64,000 nucleotides of DNA from Acestrorhynchus altus. Its lineage: Eukaryota; Chordata; Actinopteri; Characiformes; Acestrorhynchidae. Below, piece after piece: positions 33,801 through 44,772 of this stretch. The translations under genes were made by a program, and so were the position numbers. The notes under the pieces were generated by a model. That model saw nothing but the letters and a program-made list of their open reading frames with translations, had not been told where the DNA came from and made no database searches. The DNA lies in the NCBI GenBank assembly GCA_034509495.1, contig CM067514.1:4466441-4530440 (forward strand), given 5' to 3'. The first letter of the stretch is position 1, and each line of letters begins with the position of its first letter.

Positions 33801-35771
33801 GCCGTCATGTCTTTTGTTCTCAGATGTTGGTGGTTTTCAGAAACCCCAAGGACACAGTCGTCTCCTTTTACCATTTCATGAACAAAAACCCAGTCCTGCC
33901 CAAGGCGGCGTCCTGGGACAAATTCTTTTCAGACTTCATGGCTGGTGAAGGTGAGTATTCCAAGAAATAGACATCTCACAAAATGCAGCTCTAATCAATG
34001 GTGACATGAATCAACCCTGACGTTGTATCTTCACTGTAAGAGAGATTGTGTGAGTGAAAACACACCTGTTTGTCCTGTGCAGTGGCCTGGGGTTCCTATT
34101 TTGACCATGCTCTGGCCTGGGACAAACACATGAATGATCCAGGAGTGCTGATCGTGACCTTTGAAGAGCTGAAAGAGGTACGATATCATGGGTTAATGAG
34201 CAAAAGTGAGAAAAGGATCATTGTTTTAAAGAAAGCTTGAGTTGTGACAAGCTTATCTTCCATCTCTTACAGACTTTAGATTAAAATAGTTTGGGCATTT
34301 GTTCCATTTTTCTGTCAGATTAAATATGACTGGTGTCAAGTATCAGTACTGGAATCAGCATTTGTTCTCCGGAGCTAAGACGTGATGGGGAAATTATGGA
34401 ATTCCCACACATTTATCACGGTTTATGACTGTGTGTTCACAATGCCAGGTTGAAGTGACTCAATGTTTTGGCCTTAATGTGACCCTGGTCCAACTTTGTC
34501 AGGGCTGTGTGGACGTGTCAAATCCAGCATTTTCAAATCAGATTTGAGACATTTCCATTTGTGCTCCTAGATCAGATACATTTTCGATTTGTGGCCAAAG
34601 CTGCCCACGTGCCAGAGACCCATTACAAATGTCTGTTCAGTGGTGGCTGATATGAACGGCAAGGGACCAAAACACTGGAACTCCACACTAGGCCCTCAGC
34701 CAGTCATAATCATTTGGCTGAGCTGTCAGCCAATCAGGCCTTATCTAAATTGTAACTGAACTTGTATAATGTAAGTGCTCTTCTCCGACGGTACTGCTCT
34801 TCCCCCATGTCCAGAATCCGCCAGAGGGAATAAAGAAAGTTGCAGAGTTCTTCAACTTTCCAGTGACGGACGAGCAGATCTCCACCATTGCTAAAGAGAC
34901 CTCATTCAGCGCCATGCAGGAGAACTCCAAGCAATCCCACGGCAACTTCGGAAGTGCCTTCTTCCGGAAAGGTAAGACAAAGATTAACAAAGGCATTCGT
35001 GCCAAAGATGTTCTTAAAACACAGGACTAACACCAAGATACACTGCTGGTCAAAAGTTTTAGAACAGCCCTGGGATTTTTTCACAGCTGAATCAGAGACT
35101 CTGTCACTCGAGCTGATGACCCTCAGAAACCCATCTGACGCTGTTGTGGATTTGAGTTTCAGACCTCTTTCCTGTACCAGACCTCTTCGGATTCTCCAGT
35201 TTCCAAGAGTGCTTTGAGGTTCTAGGGTTCTGTGATCTAAACACTCTGGCTTGATTTAGAATTTCTGTAACTACACTGTTAAAGAGTTTTAATGCTCTAT
35301 CTGGTCATTATGAGAGCAATTCAGATGTGCAGTGTAAATGCTGTGGTAGAGAGTTCAGCACAGTCTGTTCCAACTCCAGATACATTTTTTTAAAGGCTCT
35401 ATTAAAATATTATTATTCATATTATTATAATTTAGTATTTAGTTATGCCAGTTTACTGCTCTGTATGCATTTGAGATCCCTGGTCACTGCTTCAGCTTAT
35501 TGGACTGGACTGATACCTACTGCTACATTAAATGTTGAGAAAACCTGGAACAAATGGAGGTGTTCAAAAACTTTTGGTGGGTAGTGTAACTACTGATGAA
35601 GACGAATTGTCCAAAGAACTGTGCCCACTGTCTCTGTGTTCAGGTGAAGTTGGTGACTGGAAGAATCACTTCAGCGAGGCCCAGAGTAAGCAAATGGACG
35701 AAGAGTTCCAGAAGAAGCTCGCAGGAACCAGACTAGGAGCCAAGATGAAATATGAACTTTACTGCCAGTGA
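30823..35771 (+). CDS. sult6b1: Cytosolic sulfotransferase 6B1
   Basis: Transfers the sulfonate of PAPS to hydroxyl groups of small molecules in the cytosol; the physiological substrate of the 6B1 class is poorly defined. Seven coding exons join in phase: 30823-31000, 31797-31906, 32655-32744, 33824-33950, 34083-34177, 34815-34971 and 35644-35771. All introns are GT-AG. The product is 294 aa, the usual length. Motifs: PAPS loop YPKCGFNW (residues 56-63), with the Cys typical of 6B1 in place of Ser; GTHLH with likely catalytic His110; RNPKDTVVS (132-140), whose Arg and Ser bind the 3'-phosphate; and RKGEVGDWKN (251-260). The KxxFTVxxxE dimer motif is only partly kept. The start was chosen because this ATG lies just downstream of a TATA box and the N-terminus fits SULT6B proteins. 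No break is seen. Confidence 0.95.
31001..31796. other. sult6b1 intron 1 with dispersed GGTTCTT repeat
   Basis: Opens with the strong donor GTGAGTA. 31230-31430 holds a palindrome-rich repeat with words 'aggttcttcacattcgcac', 'atggttcttcatggaaccaa' and 'tggttcttccatggcattg', related to patches at 51240-51850 and 55880-56400. No exon was found in it. Confidence 0.6.
31797..31906 (+). CDS. sult6b1: sult6b1 exon 2 (PAPS-loop exon)
   Basis: This exon has no start codon and is easy to miss. After 'tctcag' it begins GGTTCAACTGG; the first two bases complete a Gly codon begun by exon 1. It encodes FNWMVGILKKLMSTSAG, then PDRPPIIEFYSPEVQK, and ends at AAG/GTTGGC. It supplies the second half of the phosphosulfate-binding loop and the following helix. 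Without it the protein could not bind PAPS. Confidence 0.93.
33286..33530 (-). pseudogene. Tc1-like transposase relic in sult6b1 intron 3
   Basis: Reading the minus strand gives RDWRNVDLFMN, then DGQIRIWPLQHKSMDPA, and after a gap FSWYTFVPLIPI, NATVYLS and ADHVHPFMT. This is the central catalytic region of a Tc1 transposase. The segment holding the usual GGGSVMVWG block is missing or altered, and both ends are lost. It lies antisense to the host gene. Confidence 0.85.
35041..35586. mobile_element. TIR element in sult6b1 intron 6, 'CACTGCTGGTCAAAAGTTTT' family
   Basis: 546 bp, flanked by TA (35039-35040, 35587-35588). Left end CACTGCTGGTCAAAAGTTTT; right end in reverse CACTACCCACCAAAAGTTTT. 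It encodes no protein and looks like a Tc1/mariner-type MITE. It ends about 57 bp before the acceptor of the last coding exon. Confidence 0.85.
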
Positions 35772-36127
35772 ATGTAAGAGTAGGCTTGCGCGCTGTCTGA
35801 AATACACCTCATAACATTGCAACTACTAACAAATCAAGTGAATAACGATGACGATCTCGTCACATTGGCACCTGTCAAGAGACGGGATTTATATTATGTA
35901 GCAAGGACACCGTGGTGAGCAAGGAGGTCTTGGGGTGTCCATACCTCAACAGGACTGTTTGGGCAGCACATGGGGGACCTCAAGGATTTTAGGTAAATGG
36001 TTTTAATGTTATGGCAGACTGGCATATACAGCCTGCCTGAAGCTTGTGTAGAGAGACAGACTTAACAGGACTGATATGACTGACACTTCTTGCATGTCTT
36101 GAAGCATCAGATTTTATACAAACTACT

Positions 36128-36133
36128 AATAAA
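36128..36133 (+). terminator. sult6b1: Poly(A) signal of sult6b1
   Basis: AATAAA at 357 bp after the stop codon, the first canonical signal downstream. The implied 3'UTR is about 380 bp. Inferred from position only. Confidence 0.6.
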
Positions 36134-36139
36134 ACTGGT

Positions 36140-37324
36140 TTTATTTACATGATAAAAATGTCAGCCTCTACACAGTCCCTTCACTTCGCCAGTAGATGGT
36201 GACGCAGCTCTTGCAGAAAGCACTTTTCCTACATCTCTTCACTCTTAACTTACAGCCACATACAGCTCTCACGAGCAAGCAGAGGTAATAGGGTTCGAAT
36301 ACAATTGACCCTCACTTGCTCCAACACACTTACACTCTCGGAAAAGCGCCCGAATATGAATTCTGGCCTAAACGTGGGATCCTAGATGACTGTCGCCATG
36401 GAGAGACTTCTTCCAACCCCCCCCCCCGTCTCCATCTTCAAGAGCTTGCTCTTCAGGATAATGAGGCCTAATCAGGCCAGGGCTCCTGCAGTGCAAAGCC
36501 AATCAACAGGAGATGGACAGAGCAGGAACAGGAGACACTGAAAGTCATTATGACTAAGCAGCCTTTTAGTCTCACAACAAGCCAGTCACCCAGGAATCCC
36601 AGAAGTGCCATGTTCAATGACAAACTTCTAGGGTGACATGGAGCAGATCATTACTGCGCGGTACTGCGAGAACAGGTTTTAAACAGGTTTACTTATGTTA
36701 AGCACTGATCACAATATTTTTAATGAGGTTTATAGAAACCAAATTCAATTAAATACAGTTTCATTTTTGATTTATTTTACTTTTAAAATAAAACCTACAC
36801 CTGAAATCAGTCGACACATTCAGAGATGTCCCGCCAGACAAGGGGCAAAGGGCCATGTAGATGCTCATACGTCGGCTGTCGGGAGCAGAGTTTATCGTGA
36901 GCTCTGTCAGAACAATCTCACAAACATCAGCAAATCCATTAGAGTGCAAATCACTTCTAATACTCTCACACCAGAAATAAAAAAGACAAAAAAACACCCC
37001 AGAACAGTATGAGGACAAGGCTGAAATCAGCTCACATTCTCACAGATTTTTTGGGATTTCTCCATTCCACCTTAAATGGTGCAGCATTAGGTGCCAGAAT
37101 GTAGCTGCTGCACCATTTGAGATGGAAAAGGAAAATAAGTGAGTCCAGTAAGTGCAGTAGCTACAGTCTGACACCTTAACGCAACATCTTTTAAGGTGGA
37201 ATGGGAAAGTTCAGACAAAAAGCTGGTGAATATAAATTTTGCTTCATTTAAGGTGGTAATCTGTATACACAAATTCAAGAAAGTAAACATGCATATAGAC
37301 ACAATATGCTTGTGCACAGGAGAA
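36140..37324. other. No gene seen
   Basis: Short frames only. A poly-C run lies at about 36418-36427. 36680-37020 carries overlapping frames on both strands with no recognisable family. Confidence 0.5.
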
Positions 37325-37503
37325 TTTGTCCTTTGCAGTTCACACACTAGGGGGCAGTGAGTGGTGGGCAGCCATATCCATGGCACCCAGGGAGCAGCTG
37401 GGGAGTTAAGTGCCTTGCTCAGTCATGGCCTGCCAGTTCAGGGAATCAAACCAGCAACCTTCCAGTCACAAGACTGGATCCAAAACCACTAGACCACAGT
37501 GAG
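37325..37503 (-). mobile_element. tRNA-derived SINE, minus strand
   Basis: Read on the minus strand from about 37500, 'gtggtctagtggttttgg' fits an A box and 'gctggtttgattccctg' about 35 bp later fits a B box. These are followed by 'tgagcaaggcacttaactcc' and 'ccagctgctccctgggtgcc', words common to a fish SINE type. It differs from the element at 12731. Confidence 0.7.
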
Positions 37504-38104
37504 AATGAGATTGGCTTCTAGAGGAAAACAAGAAGGGAGGGGCTGTTTGTTCTCTTTCTTTCAAATTTCAGAATAAAAGTCCTGAGAAGGGATAATTTAT
37601 ATATTACCTTCCACCAAAAATACAGGAATTCTGTTTCCTGTTCAACAGGACAACTTTCAATACAGATCTCCACAGGTTTCTCCACTGTTTAGTCCACTCT
37701 GGTTGACTCTGGTTGTCTTTGAAGCTTCTAAAACACACCTTGTTTTTTGTGTGGCTGTGAATGTGGGCGGAGTTGTGAGGAAGGTAGGGAGCTAGACAGG
37801 TATGGAATCCAATGTTTCATTTGCTATGAGGGAAGTGAATGGAGGGAGTTGTTACTGTCCTGTGGCCTCAGTAGAAAATGACCACTTTTCTGTGTGTCAT
37901 CAGAGGAAAGACGAGAACAGCCATACTTTCCTGTTTTCCAAATGACCACAGACACATTTAGGTGAAAACAAACCCAATCATTCTTTACTTTCCCAAAGAG
38001 TGAATTACAGCAACAGCTTACCAGCATTAGTGCAACAGCTGGATTTTCCAGGATTTTTCGAAACATCTGCAACAGTTTTTCCTGCCTGTTGCCTGAACTG
38101 ATTT
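37504..38104. other. No gene seen
   Basis: Unique-looking; the minus frame at 37824-38072 has no recognisable domain. Confidence 0.5.
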
Positions 38105-38285
38105 AACAGTGCATCTAGAAAGAATTCATTTTATGTTACAGCTTTATTCTAAAACCCTACACCCAACACACCGTGACAAAGTGAGACAAGTTTGTTTGAA
38201 AATTTTGCAAATTCATTAAAAATAAAAAACAAATAAAAAATAACGTGCATAAGTACTCACAGCCTTCACTGTATATCATGCTTAT
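38105..38285 (+). mobile_element. Tc1-like left terminal fragment
   Basis: 'cagtgcatctagaaagaatt' resembles the left end of the element at 7560. It is followed by 'caccgtgacaaagtgagaca', 'tttgcaaattcattaaaaat' and 'gtgcataagtactcacagcc', also seen there. No transposase follows, so this is a solo end. Confidence 0.7.
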
Positions 38286-38865
38286 CATCATAATAATTTA
38301 TAATAATCCAAATTCCAAGTGATTCTGACTGCAAGTGAGGATGACACTTTCGGCCACTGGGTGGGGTGATTTGTCCCCTTTGATGGAGGCATGCTGCAAG
38401 GACATCTGCCCATATTTCTTTATTTCATTTTCTAAAAAAACTAAAATGTAAACACTGCAACACTTGTGTTTTGAACAGTTTTGGGAAACCGCCGTACTTC
38501 CGATGTTAGTTTAACGATGCATCATACCACTTTAGATCAATGCAAGTCTCCAATGTTGTGGGGGACACACAACTCTGATTGGGTCTGAGCCCACGACCTG
38601 AAATAAATAACCTGGTTTTATTCATGGTTGTTTTACAGAAGGAAGAAATTCACTGAGATCTTTACTGACGTGGGAGCTTGCAATCCGTAAAAATATTTGT
38701 GAACTCAAGTGGGACCTAAATCACTGTGAAGCTGCTGTGAGATCTTGTGATTTATATTAAAGGCACTGACATATTGGCTGGCAGCTGCTGTTAACTAATC
38801 TTTGCCTTTACCATTATTCACACTGCCACTCACTCACTCCAGTGACCCTCCACTACAGGCAAATA
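38286..38865. other. No gene seen
   Basis: No supportable exon or repeat identified. Confidence 0.5.
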
Positions 38866-39370
38866 CACGGGTTGGACAATGAAACTGAAACACCTGGTTT
38901 TAGACCACAATAATTGATTATTATGGTGAACTAGGGCCTCCTTTTGCGGCCAATACAGCGTCAATTCATCTTGGGAATGACATTCTTTGGATACAATCCA
39001 AAAACATCCCTCTCATACAGCTTCCTCCTGCGTCCACAGTTAATCCTGTTGGATGTGGTTGGTCCTTCTTGGTGGTGCTGACGTTACCCTGGATACTGTG
39101 GCTCGTGATACATCACAAAGACTTGCTGTCTTGGTCACAGCAAGACGTGCACCAACAATGTGTCCTCTTTTGAACTCTGGTATGTCCCCCATAATGTTGT
39201 GTGCATTGCAATATTTTGAGCAAAACTGTGCTCTTACCTGCTAATTGAACCTTCACACTCTGCTCTTACTGGTGCAATTAATGAAGATTGACCAGCAGGC
39301 TGCTCCAATTTAGCCATGAAACTTCCCACACTACAATGACAGGTGTTTCCGTTTCAATGTCCAACCCCTG
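38866..39370 (-). mobile_element. Short non-autonomous Tc1-like element, copy 3
   Basis: 505 bp, inverted relative to copies 1 and 2. Ends begin CACGGGTTGGACAATGAAAC and CAGGGGTTGGACATTGAAAC, with TA at 38864-38865 and 39371-39372. It has a 9-bp in-frame loss within its ORF compared with the other copies. Confidence 0.92.
39040..39192 (-). CDS. 50-aa helix-turn-helix ORF of the short Tc1 element, copy 3
   Basis: Starts MGDIPEFKRGHIVGARLA and ends RTNHIQQD, the same start and stop as copies 1 and 2. Three residues (GAS) are missing through the 9-bp deletion, and M is T in the SRVTSAPP segment. The frame stays open despite the deletion. Whether it is expressed is unknown. Confidence 0.48.
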   Translation of the reverse strand: MGDIPEFKRGHIVGARLAVTKTASLCDVSRATVSRVTSAPPRRTNHIQQD

Positions 39371-40869
39371 TATGTCTGACTAGAGCTTGAGGACTGGGAT
39401 TTGCGTGCTCCTATGGATAGACAGCACCCCAAGCATTCTTCTATACCACCTAGATAGAACTTTATTGAACCCTTTGGGATCCCTATGGGAGTTCATCTCA
39501 CACACGATAAATTCATACACATAGCCCACATGGTTTCTATTGAAATAGATTCATGCATATTTATATCAATGTCCAATTCACGTCCAACAAACATCTCTTC
39601 AGTGTGTGAGATGGTGTCCAGTGTGACACCAGACCATCACTAATATGCAAATGTTTACTACATGGAATGTTTACTTGCACGAAGTGTCTGGTTCAAAATT
39701 AATGATACAATTCTTGCAGAAATGCATTTTCATAAAAATAATTCAAGGAGAGAACAGTCAAGTAGGCTGAGATAATTAGCTTTGGGTAATGAGTAACGAG
39801 TAATGAGGAGGGATATTTCAAGTAGACAAGCTTCTTCAATCACGCGTCCGTTTTAGATGAAGAATACAGGCCACTTGCTGAGACTCTCACACAAATGAAG
39901 ACTGGGACTCATCAGTCGTGATGAGCGAGAGCTGCTGTATTAATGAACGCTGGGCTCACCATCTCACGTCGAGGTCAGGAACTCGACACCTTTGGGTGAG
40001 AAAAACCAAGAAACCGCGGATATTCAAGCGCATGACAGTTGTGATAAGGCTCAAACTATCTAATTAATTGCCTGTTAATTACAGTCTATGCACTGGGTGG
40101 GCTGTATTTTGTTTTCCAGAGTACTGTCTACTGCTGTTCATCTCCAGGTTGGAATTACATCAAGGCCCTTGGTTTTGGTGTTTCTGACATTTTGTGCTCA
40201 GGCCAAGATTGAAACTGCAAAATCTGAACTGGGATTAGTGCAATTGAAGTCTAATGTCACTTTCAAAAGGACAATTTATCATGTTCTTGCCATCTTTACA
40301 GAGGTCATGAAGGTCCTGCTATAGCAATATATCAGAGCTTTGAAAAAGCCATTTTGCCAGGTTAGTGGTGGTGCGCTATGAAATGTCAAACGGCTGCCCT
40401 TTTCCGTCAAGCGATGCGAGCGGGATTAGGATTGAGCCACTGTTTGGGGTCGTGATGTTGGTGAACAGCCAATTTGTTTCGCGTCATTCAGAGAAAGTTT
40501 GGGAAAAGACACTCTGCAGAGATGCATTTTCTAGTGTAGAATGGAGAGTCCAGCCAACTGAATATGATAAAGTACCTCAATACAGAGTGTGTTTAGAGTT
40601 AAGTCAACTTAGTTCAGTCAAGTCAAGTTCTCCAAACTCACATTTTTAGTGCTGAAACCCATCTTAATGATCACAATACACAAGAGTCACACAATACACA
40701 TTGTGAGCTGCTGCTGACAATGCTTTAATATTGTGTAAGATCTTTAATCGTTGGCCCGTCCTCCTTCGATTGTTTGTAACAGCTCCTTACAAACCTTATG
40801 ATCTCTTGCCATGAGTTCACAGTTGTGCCACTCTAGAGCTGTGGAACCATATACAATTCTGTGTCCAAG
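39371..40869. other. No gene seen; LINE tail at about 39449-39500 (minus)
   Basis: 'agaactttattgaaccctt' and 'tgggatccctatgggagtt' at 39460-39500 look like the reversed 3' tail of an L2-like LINE. 39870-40085 is unique-looking, rich in homeodomain-like sites ('ctaattaattgcctgttaat'). The frames at 40088-40649 match no known family. Confidence 0.5.
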
Positions 40870-41410
40870 AACCTGTCTGAAACAGCGTAGCCAGCTCAAG
40901 ATGGTCAAGCTGGATAAGACTGATTGACCAATATAGTTCTTGACCAGCATAAGGGATGAATGGTTTTTTGTTTGATTTTGTTGGTGTAGCTGGCCAATAA
41001 GCATGACCAAGCTGGCCAAACAGCAAAACCAGCATGTCCAGAAAGATCAACATGACCAGCAAGACTAAGCCTACTGACCAGTACCACCTGTTTAACTAAG
41101 CTGGCTGACAAGCAAGACTAGCAAAACCAACCAACATGACCAGCAATAATAAGCTGCTCAACCAGCAAGATTGGCATGACCAGCTTATCCAAGTTGATTG
41201 ACAAGCAAGGCTAAGCAAGCCAACCAGCATGACCGGGAAGACCAAGCTGGTCAATCAGCATGACCAACAAGACTAGTTAACTAGCACGATTAAGCATGAG
41301 CAAAATCAAATTAACATATACCATGCCTGTCAAGAACTATATAACCAGCTAGTTTATCAACATAGGGTATATAATTTACCTGGATGCCCAACTTCCATCA
41401 AGGACCAACT
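40870..41410. repeat. Degenerate 'accagcatgaccagcaagac' repeat
   Basis: More than twenty imperfect copies of words such as 'accagcatgacc', 'accagcaagact' and 'aagctggtcaa' in loose succession without a fixed period. Direct and inverted forms are mixed ('gaccaagctggtc'). The minus-strand frames through it are by-products. Confidence 0.8.
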
Positions 41411-41729
41411 TAAGCCACCTAACAAGTTGGTATAGCTGTTTTTTCAGGTGGGGAAGTTCACTCAGAACTGTGTTTTTATACAGTCTACTTTGTAAACTTG
41501 GGTGGCCCTACAGTCTAACTGCTGCTCATCAAGTGTGAAGAGTTCATAAACTCAAATCCTGGCAAGAGGATTTTGTTTAGTCTCAGGAAAGAGGGAATAA
41601 GAAACAATGACTGATATTGAGCCTCACATGGCTGTAACAAAACTCCAGGAAATGTATCTTTAATTCAACAAAACATAGTCAAATATGTTCCAAGGACAGT
41701 CATTTGATACTTATATAAACAAAAATCAA

Positions 41730-42295
41730 ACATAGTCTATAAACATAGTCTATAATCAAACATAGTCTATAAACAGTCTATAAATATAGTCTATAAACAA
41801 ACTTAGTCTATAAACAGACATAGTCTATAATCAAACTGTCTATAAACATAGTCTATAAACATAGTCTATAGTCAGTCTATAAACAAACATAGTTTATAAA
41901 CATAGTCTATAATCAAACTGTCTATAAACATAGTCTATAGACAAACATAGTCTATAAACAAACATAGTCTATAATCAAACATAATCTACAAATATTGTCT
42001 ATAAACATAGTCTACAAACAGACATAGTCTATAATCAAATAGTCTATAGTCAAACAATCTACAAATATTGTCTATAAACAAACAGTTTATAAACAGACAT
42101 AGTCTATAATCAAACTGTCTATAAACATAGTCTATAGACAAACATAGTCTATAATCAAACATAGTCTATAAACATAGTCTATAAACAAACATAGTCTATA
42201 GTCAAACATAATCTACAAATATTGTCTATAAACAAACATACTCATAAACAAACATGGTCTATAATCAAACAGTCTATAAACAAACATAGTCAGAT
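41730..42295. repeat. 'acatagtctataaacaa' tandem array
   Basis: About 565 bp of 'aacatagtctataaacaa' and 'acatagtctataatcaaa' variants, with steps of about 14-18 bp and frequent internal losses. Repeats abut directly with no unique spacers, so this is a minisatellite, not a CRISPR array. Confidence 0.92.
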
Positions 42296-42538
42296 GACTA
42301 TCCAAACCTTGAATCCAGTTTCCAGTCCTGGATTTTGTAGTATATTTAATTGAACACTAAGAGTCTAGATTTGAAGACCTCTGCTCTGTGTTTTGTGTGG
42401 CAGAGCAAACTGGATAAACTAGCGAACTAATTTGATGAGCTGCAAAGGAGACCGGAGGAAATTAGGAGGAGCTCTGAGGAAAAAAAAGTCACAGGACTTC
42501 TGTATAATTTCATGAAAGAGCAAAATAACAGCTACATA

Positions 42539-43150
42539 CACTATATGGACAAAAGTATTGGGACACCTGCTCATTCCCTGTTTCTTCTGTAATTAAGGGT
42601 GTGAAAAGGGAATGCTTTCTACTACATTTTGCAGCATTATTGTGAAAGTTTTTTTTCTTTAACCATTTGCTGAAATGACTTGTGTGCTTAAGGTCATTGT
42701 CTTGGTGCATGACCCACATTCCCTTGAGACGGCTCATTGACGGATGTCCTGACATTTCTCTTTGGAATTTGCCGGTATACGTCAAAATTCATTGTACCTT
42801 CAATGATGGAAAGCGTTTCAGATGTAGAACCGAATGAACAAATGAGACAATGGTTCATAGTTGGCACAGAAAACTGTTTGTCCAGTAAAATGATCAGAAT
42901 AGGGTTTGTTTGTGTCTAAGTTTGATGGTTTAGATGATCTACCAACTGAATCAGGAAATATCAAACAAGATCACCATCCCACTTCTTTCCCAACTCCCCA
43001 ACTCATCCCATAAGTATATGCTGAATCGCCATCATTCCAGAGAACCCAGTTCCACTGCTCCAAAGCCCAATTCTGAGGGTCTTTATACCCCTCCATCTCA
43101 CCTGGCATTAGGCATGGGGCTAACATGTTCCGAAGTTCTATGTTTATAAT
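42539..43150 (+). mobile_element. MITE of 'CACTATATGGACAAAAGTA' family carrying a transposase relic
   Basis: It starts CACTATATGGACAAAAGTATT after TA and continues 'gggacacctgctcattccc'. 42680-42830 ('aaggtcattgtcttggtgca', 'gacccacattcccttgaga', 'ggaatttgccggtatacgtc') is the reverse complement of Tc1-type coding sequence. 42960-43110 returns to MITE-type words ('ccaactcatcccataagta', 'catcattccagagaaccca'). The right end is not defined. Confidence 0.7.
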
Positions 43151-44380
43151 TTATTGTCCAATGAATCCTATAAAGAGAGCAGTTCTGCTTGAACACCTAC
43201 TGATATGTATATATGAATTAAAGCAGTTCTGTAAATGAAAGGAGGCTCAAATTGTTACACTACAAGGCAAAAGGCTGAAATGTCTGGAAATGTTGGATGC
43301 AGTTATTGTTGCTAAAGGTCATGAAACAGGCTATTAATTTTAATAATTACTTTTTGACATCGTGATTTATGCCTTGGTTAACTTTTCTCCTTCGATAAAT
43401 GAAATGCTGGATTGCAGAGCGTGTGCTACAATTACGTTCTGCTTGATGATCTAAAAGCACTCACTGTGACAAACATGCAACACAGTGCAAGAACAATGCC
43501 AAACATTAAACCCAACCCTCAGTGATGTCACTGCATAAGGATTCTCAGTGGATGTGTTCCTGCTGAGGGGGGAGGATGGCATCCCGGTGATGAGTGCTAA
43601 CCTGCACGTTTCCGCATATTTGAGAAATGGCTGTGACTAATATGAGCAACGGAAACAGGACTAAGACCCACTTCATGTTTTCGTTCATGTGATGCAAATT
43701 TCAGGCCACCACAAGATCAGGCCGGCTTACTGTCAGAGAGTGTCAGTCATCTGATCAGCCAGCAGAATCCCATCCATGTTACGTGTGCTGCTGAAAATGA
43801 GAAGGAAAAGGGACAGACAGAAGAAATATGACTAACCTCATGATCAGCTTTCTATAAGATTACTCTTTAAGATAATCTAGACTTTAAAAATTGGGCAACA
43901 ATCATGGCATGTTGATGAATGTTCTCCACAATTTCCACTTCCCATGTTTTAGAACTCCTCAATCAGATCATACTACCAATGATGGAAGGACGAAAGGCTG
44001 GATCTAAACCAGCTTCGTCATTGGACTGAACATGCATGGAGCTGACATGTTGCCTTGGAATGACCAGAGAGGGAATCTGCAGATAGAGTTAACACTTAGA
44101 CAGACACGCCACTCAGAATCGCCTCACCCCCAGCCTGAGTGAAGGTCTATAATACGTATCCTGTGGATGCAGGGAATCTGACTATTTTGATGGGCTTCCA
44201 AACAGGAATTAGGCCTAGTCCTGGATTAAACAGCATCACAGTGATTTTATTGACCAAATGCTAACCTAAAACGTGGACGTCAGTCAGTTTTTTGGAGTGG
44301 GGCCCTTTTTCTAAACTTCCTTTAATTTCCAAAATCACAGAGATGGCTCTCAGCTCAGCTTGTGCAGGTTTTAGTAGGAG
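43151..44380. other. No gene seen; unique-looking
   Basis: 43320-43760 contains little repeat sequence and includes an octamer-like ATGCAAAT near 43692. It might be regulatory, but conservation cannot be judged from one genome. Confidence 0.5.
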
Positions 44381-44385
44381 ATAGC

Positions 44386-44767
44386 TGTCGTACACCCCTC
44401 CACCTCTCAGGACTCCATTTCCCAAGACCCCTCAGTTAGTCACCTAACTGATCACGTGACAATCAGACGGAGTGCTGATTGATCACACCTGGACTGGAAT
44501 GCATTTAAGCCTGGCTGTATCAGAACCCTGTGTCCAGCTTTGCTTGGCCACCTTATTCACCTTATTCTCCTTGTTTCGCGTATCACTCTGTTAGTGTTTG
44601 ACCTATTTCTGTTTTTTGACTCTGCCTTTGTCTCGTCCTGGACTCTGACTTTCTGTTTTGTTTTTGATCTTTGCCTGTTTTGACCCCGTTTCTGGTTTTT
44701 GCATACTACTTGCCATTAAAGTGGTATTTTTATATCTTCGTCTGCTCCACTCTGTCCAGCCCTGACA
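44386..44767 (+). mobile_element. Solo LTR with 5-bp target duplication
   Basis: 382 bp beginning TGTCGTACACC and ending CCCTGACA. It is bounded on both sides by ATAGC (44381-44385 and 44768-44772), a perfect 5-bp duplication. The TG...CA ends, the 'gcatttaagcctggctgt' TATA-like stretch near 44500 and an ATTAAA at about 44716 fit an LTR with promoter and poly(A) parts. No gag, pol or second LTR lies beside it, so it is a recombination product. The body resembles Ty3/Gypsy-type LTRs of fish; that class call is uncertain. Confidence 0.85.
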
Positions 44768-44772
44768 ATAGC

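Noticed and set aside
40088..40649. Two frames of 78 and 94 codons
   Set aside because: No similarity I can name and no splice chain; composition like the surrounding non-coding DNA.
41730..42295. Possible CRISPR-like array
   Set aside because: Repeats abut with no unique spacers of constant length, the unit is irregular, and the genome is eukaryotic.
44386..44767. Possible endogenous retrovirus
   Set aside because: Only a single LTR with target duplication; no gag, pol or env sequence lies in or beside it.
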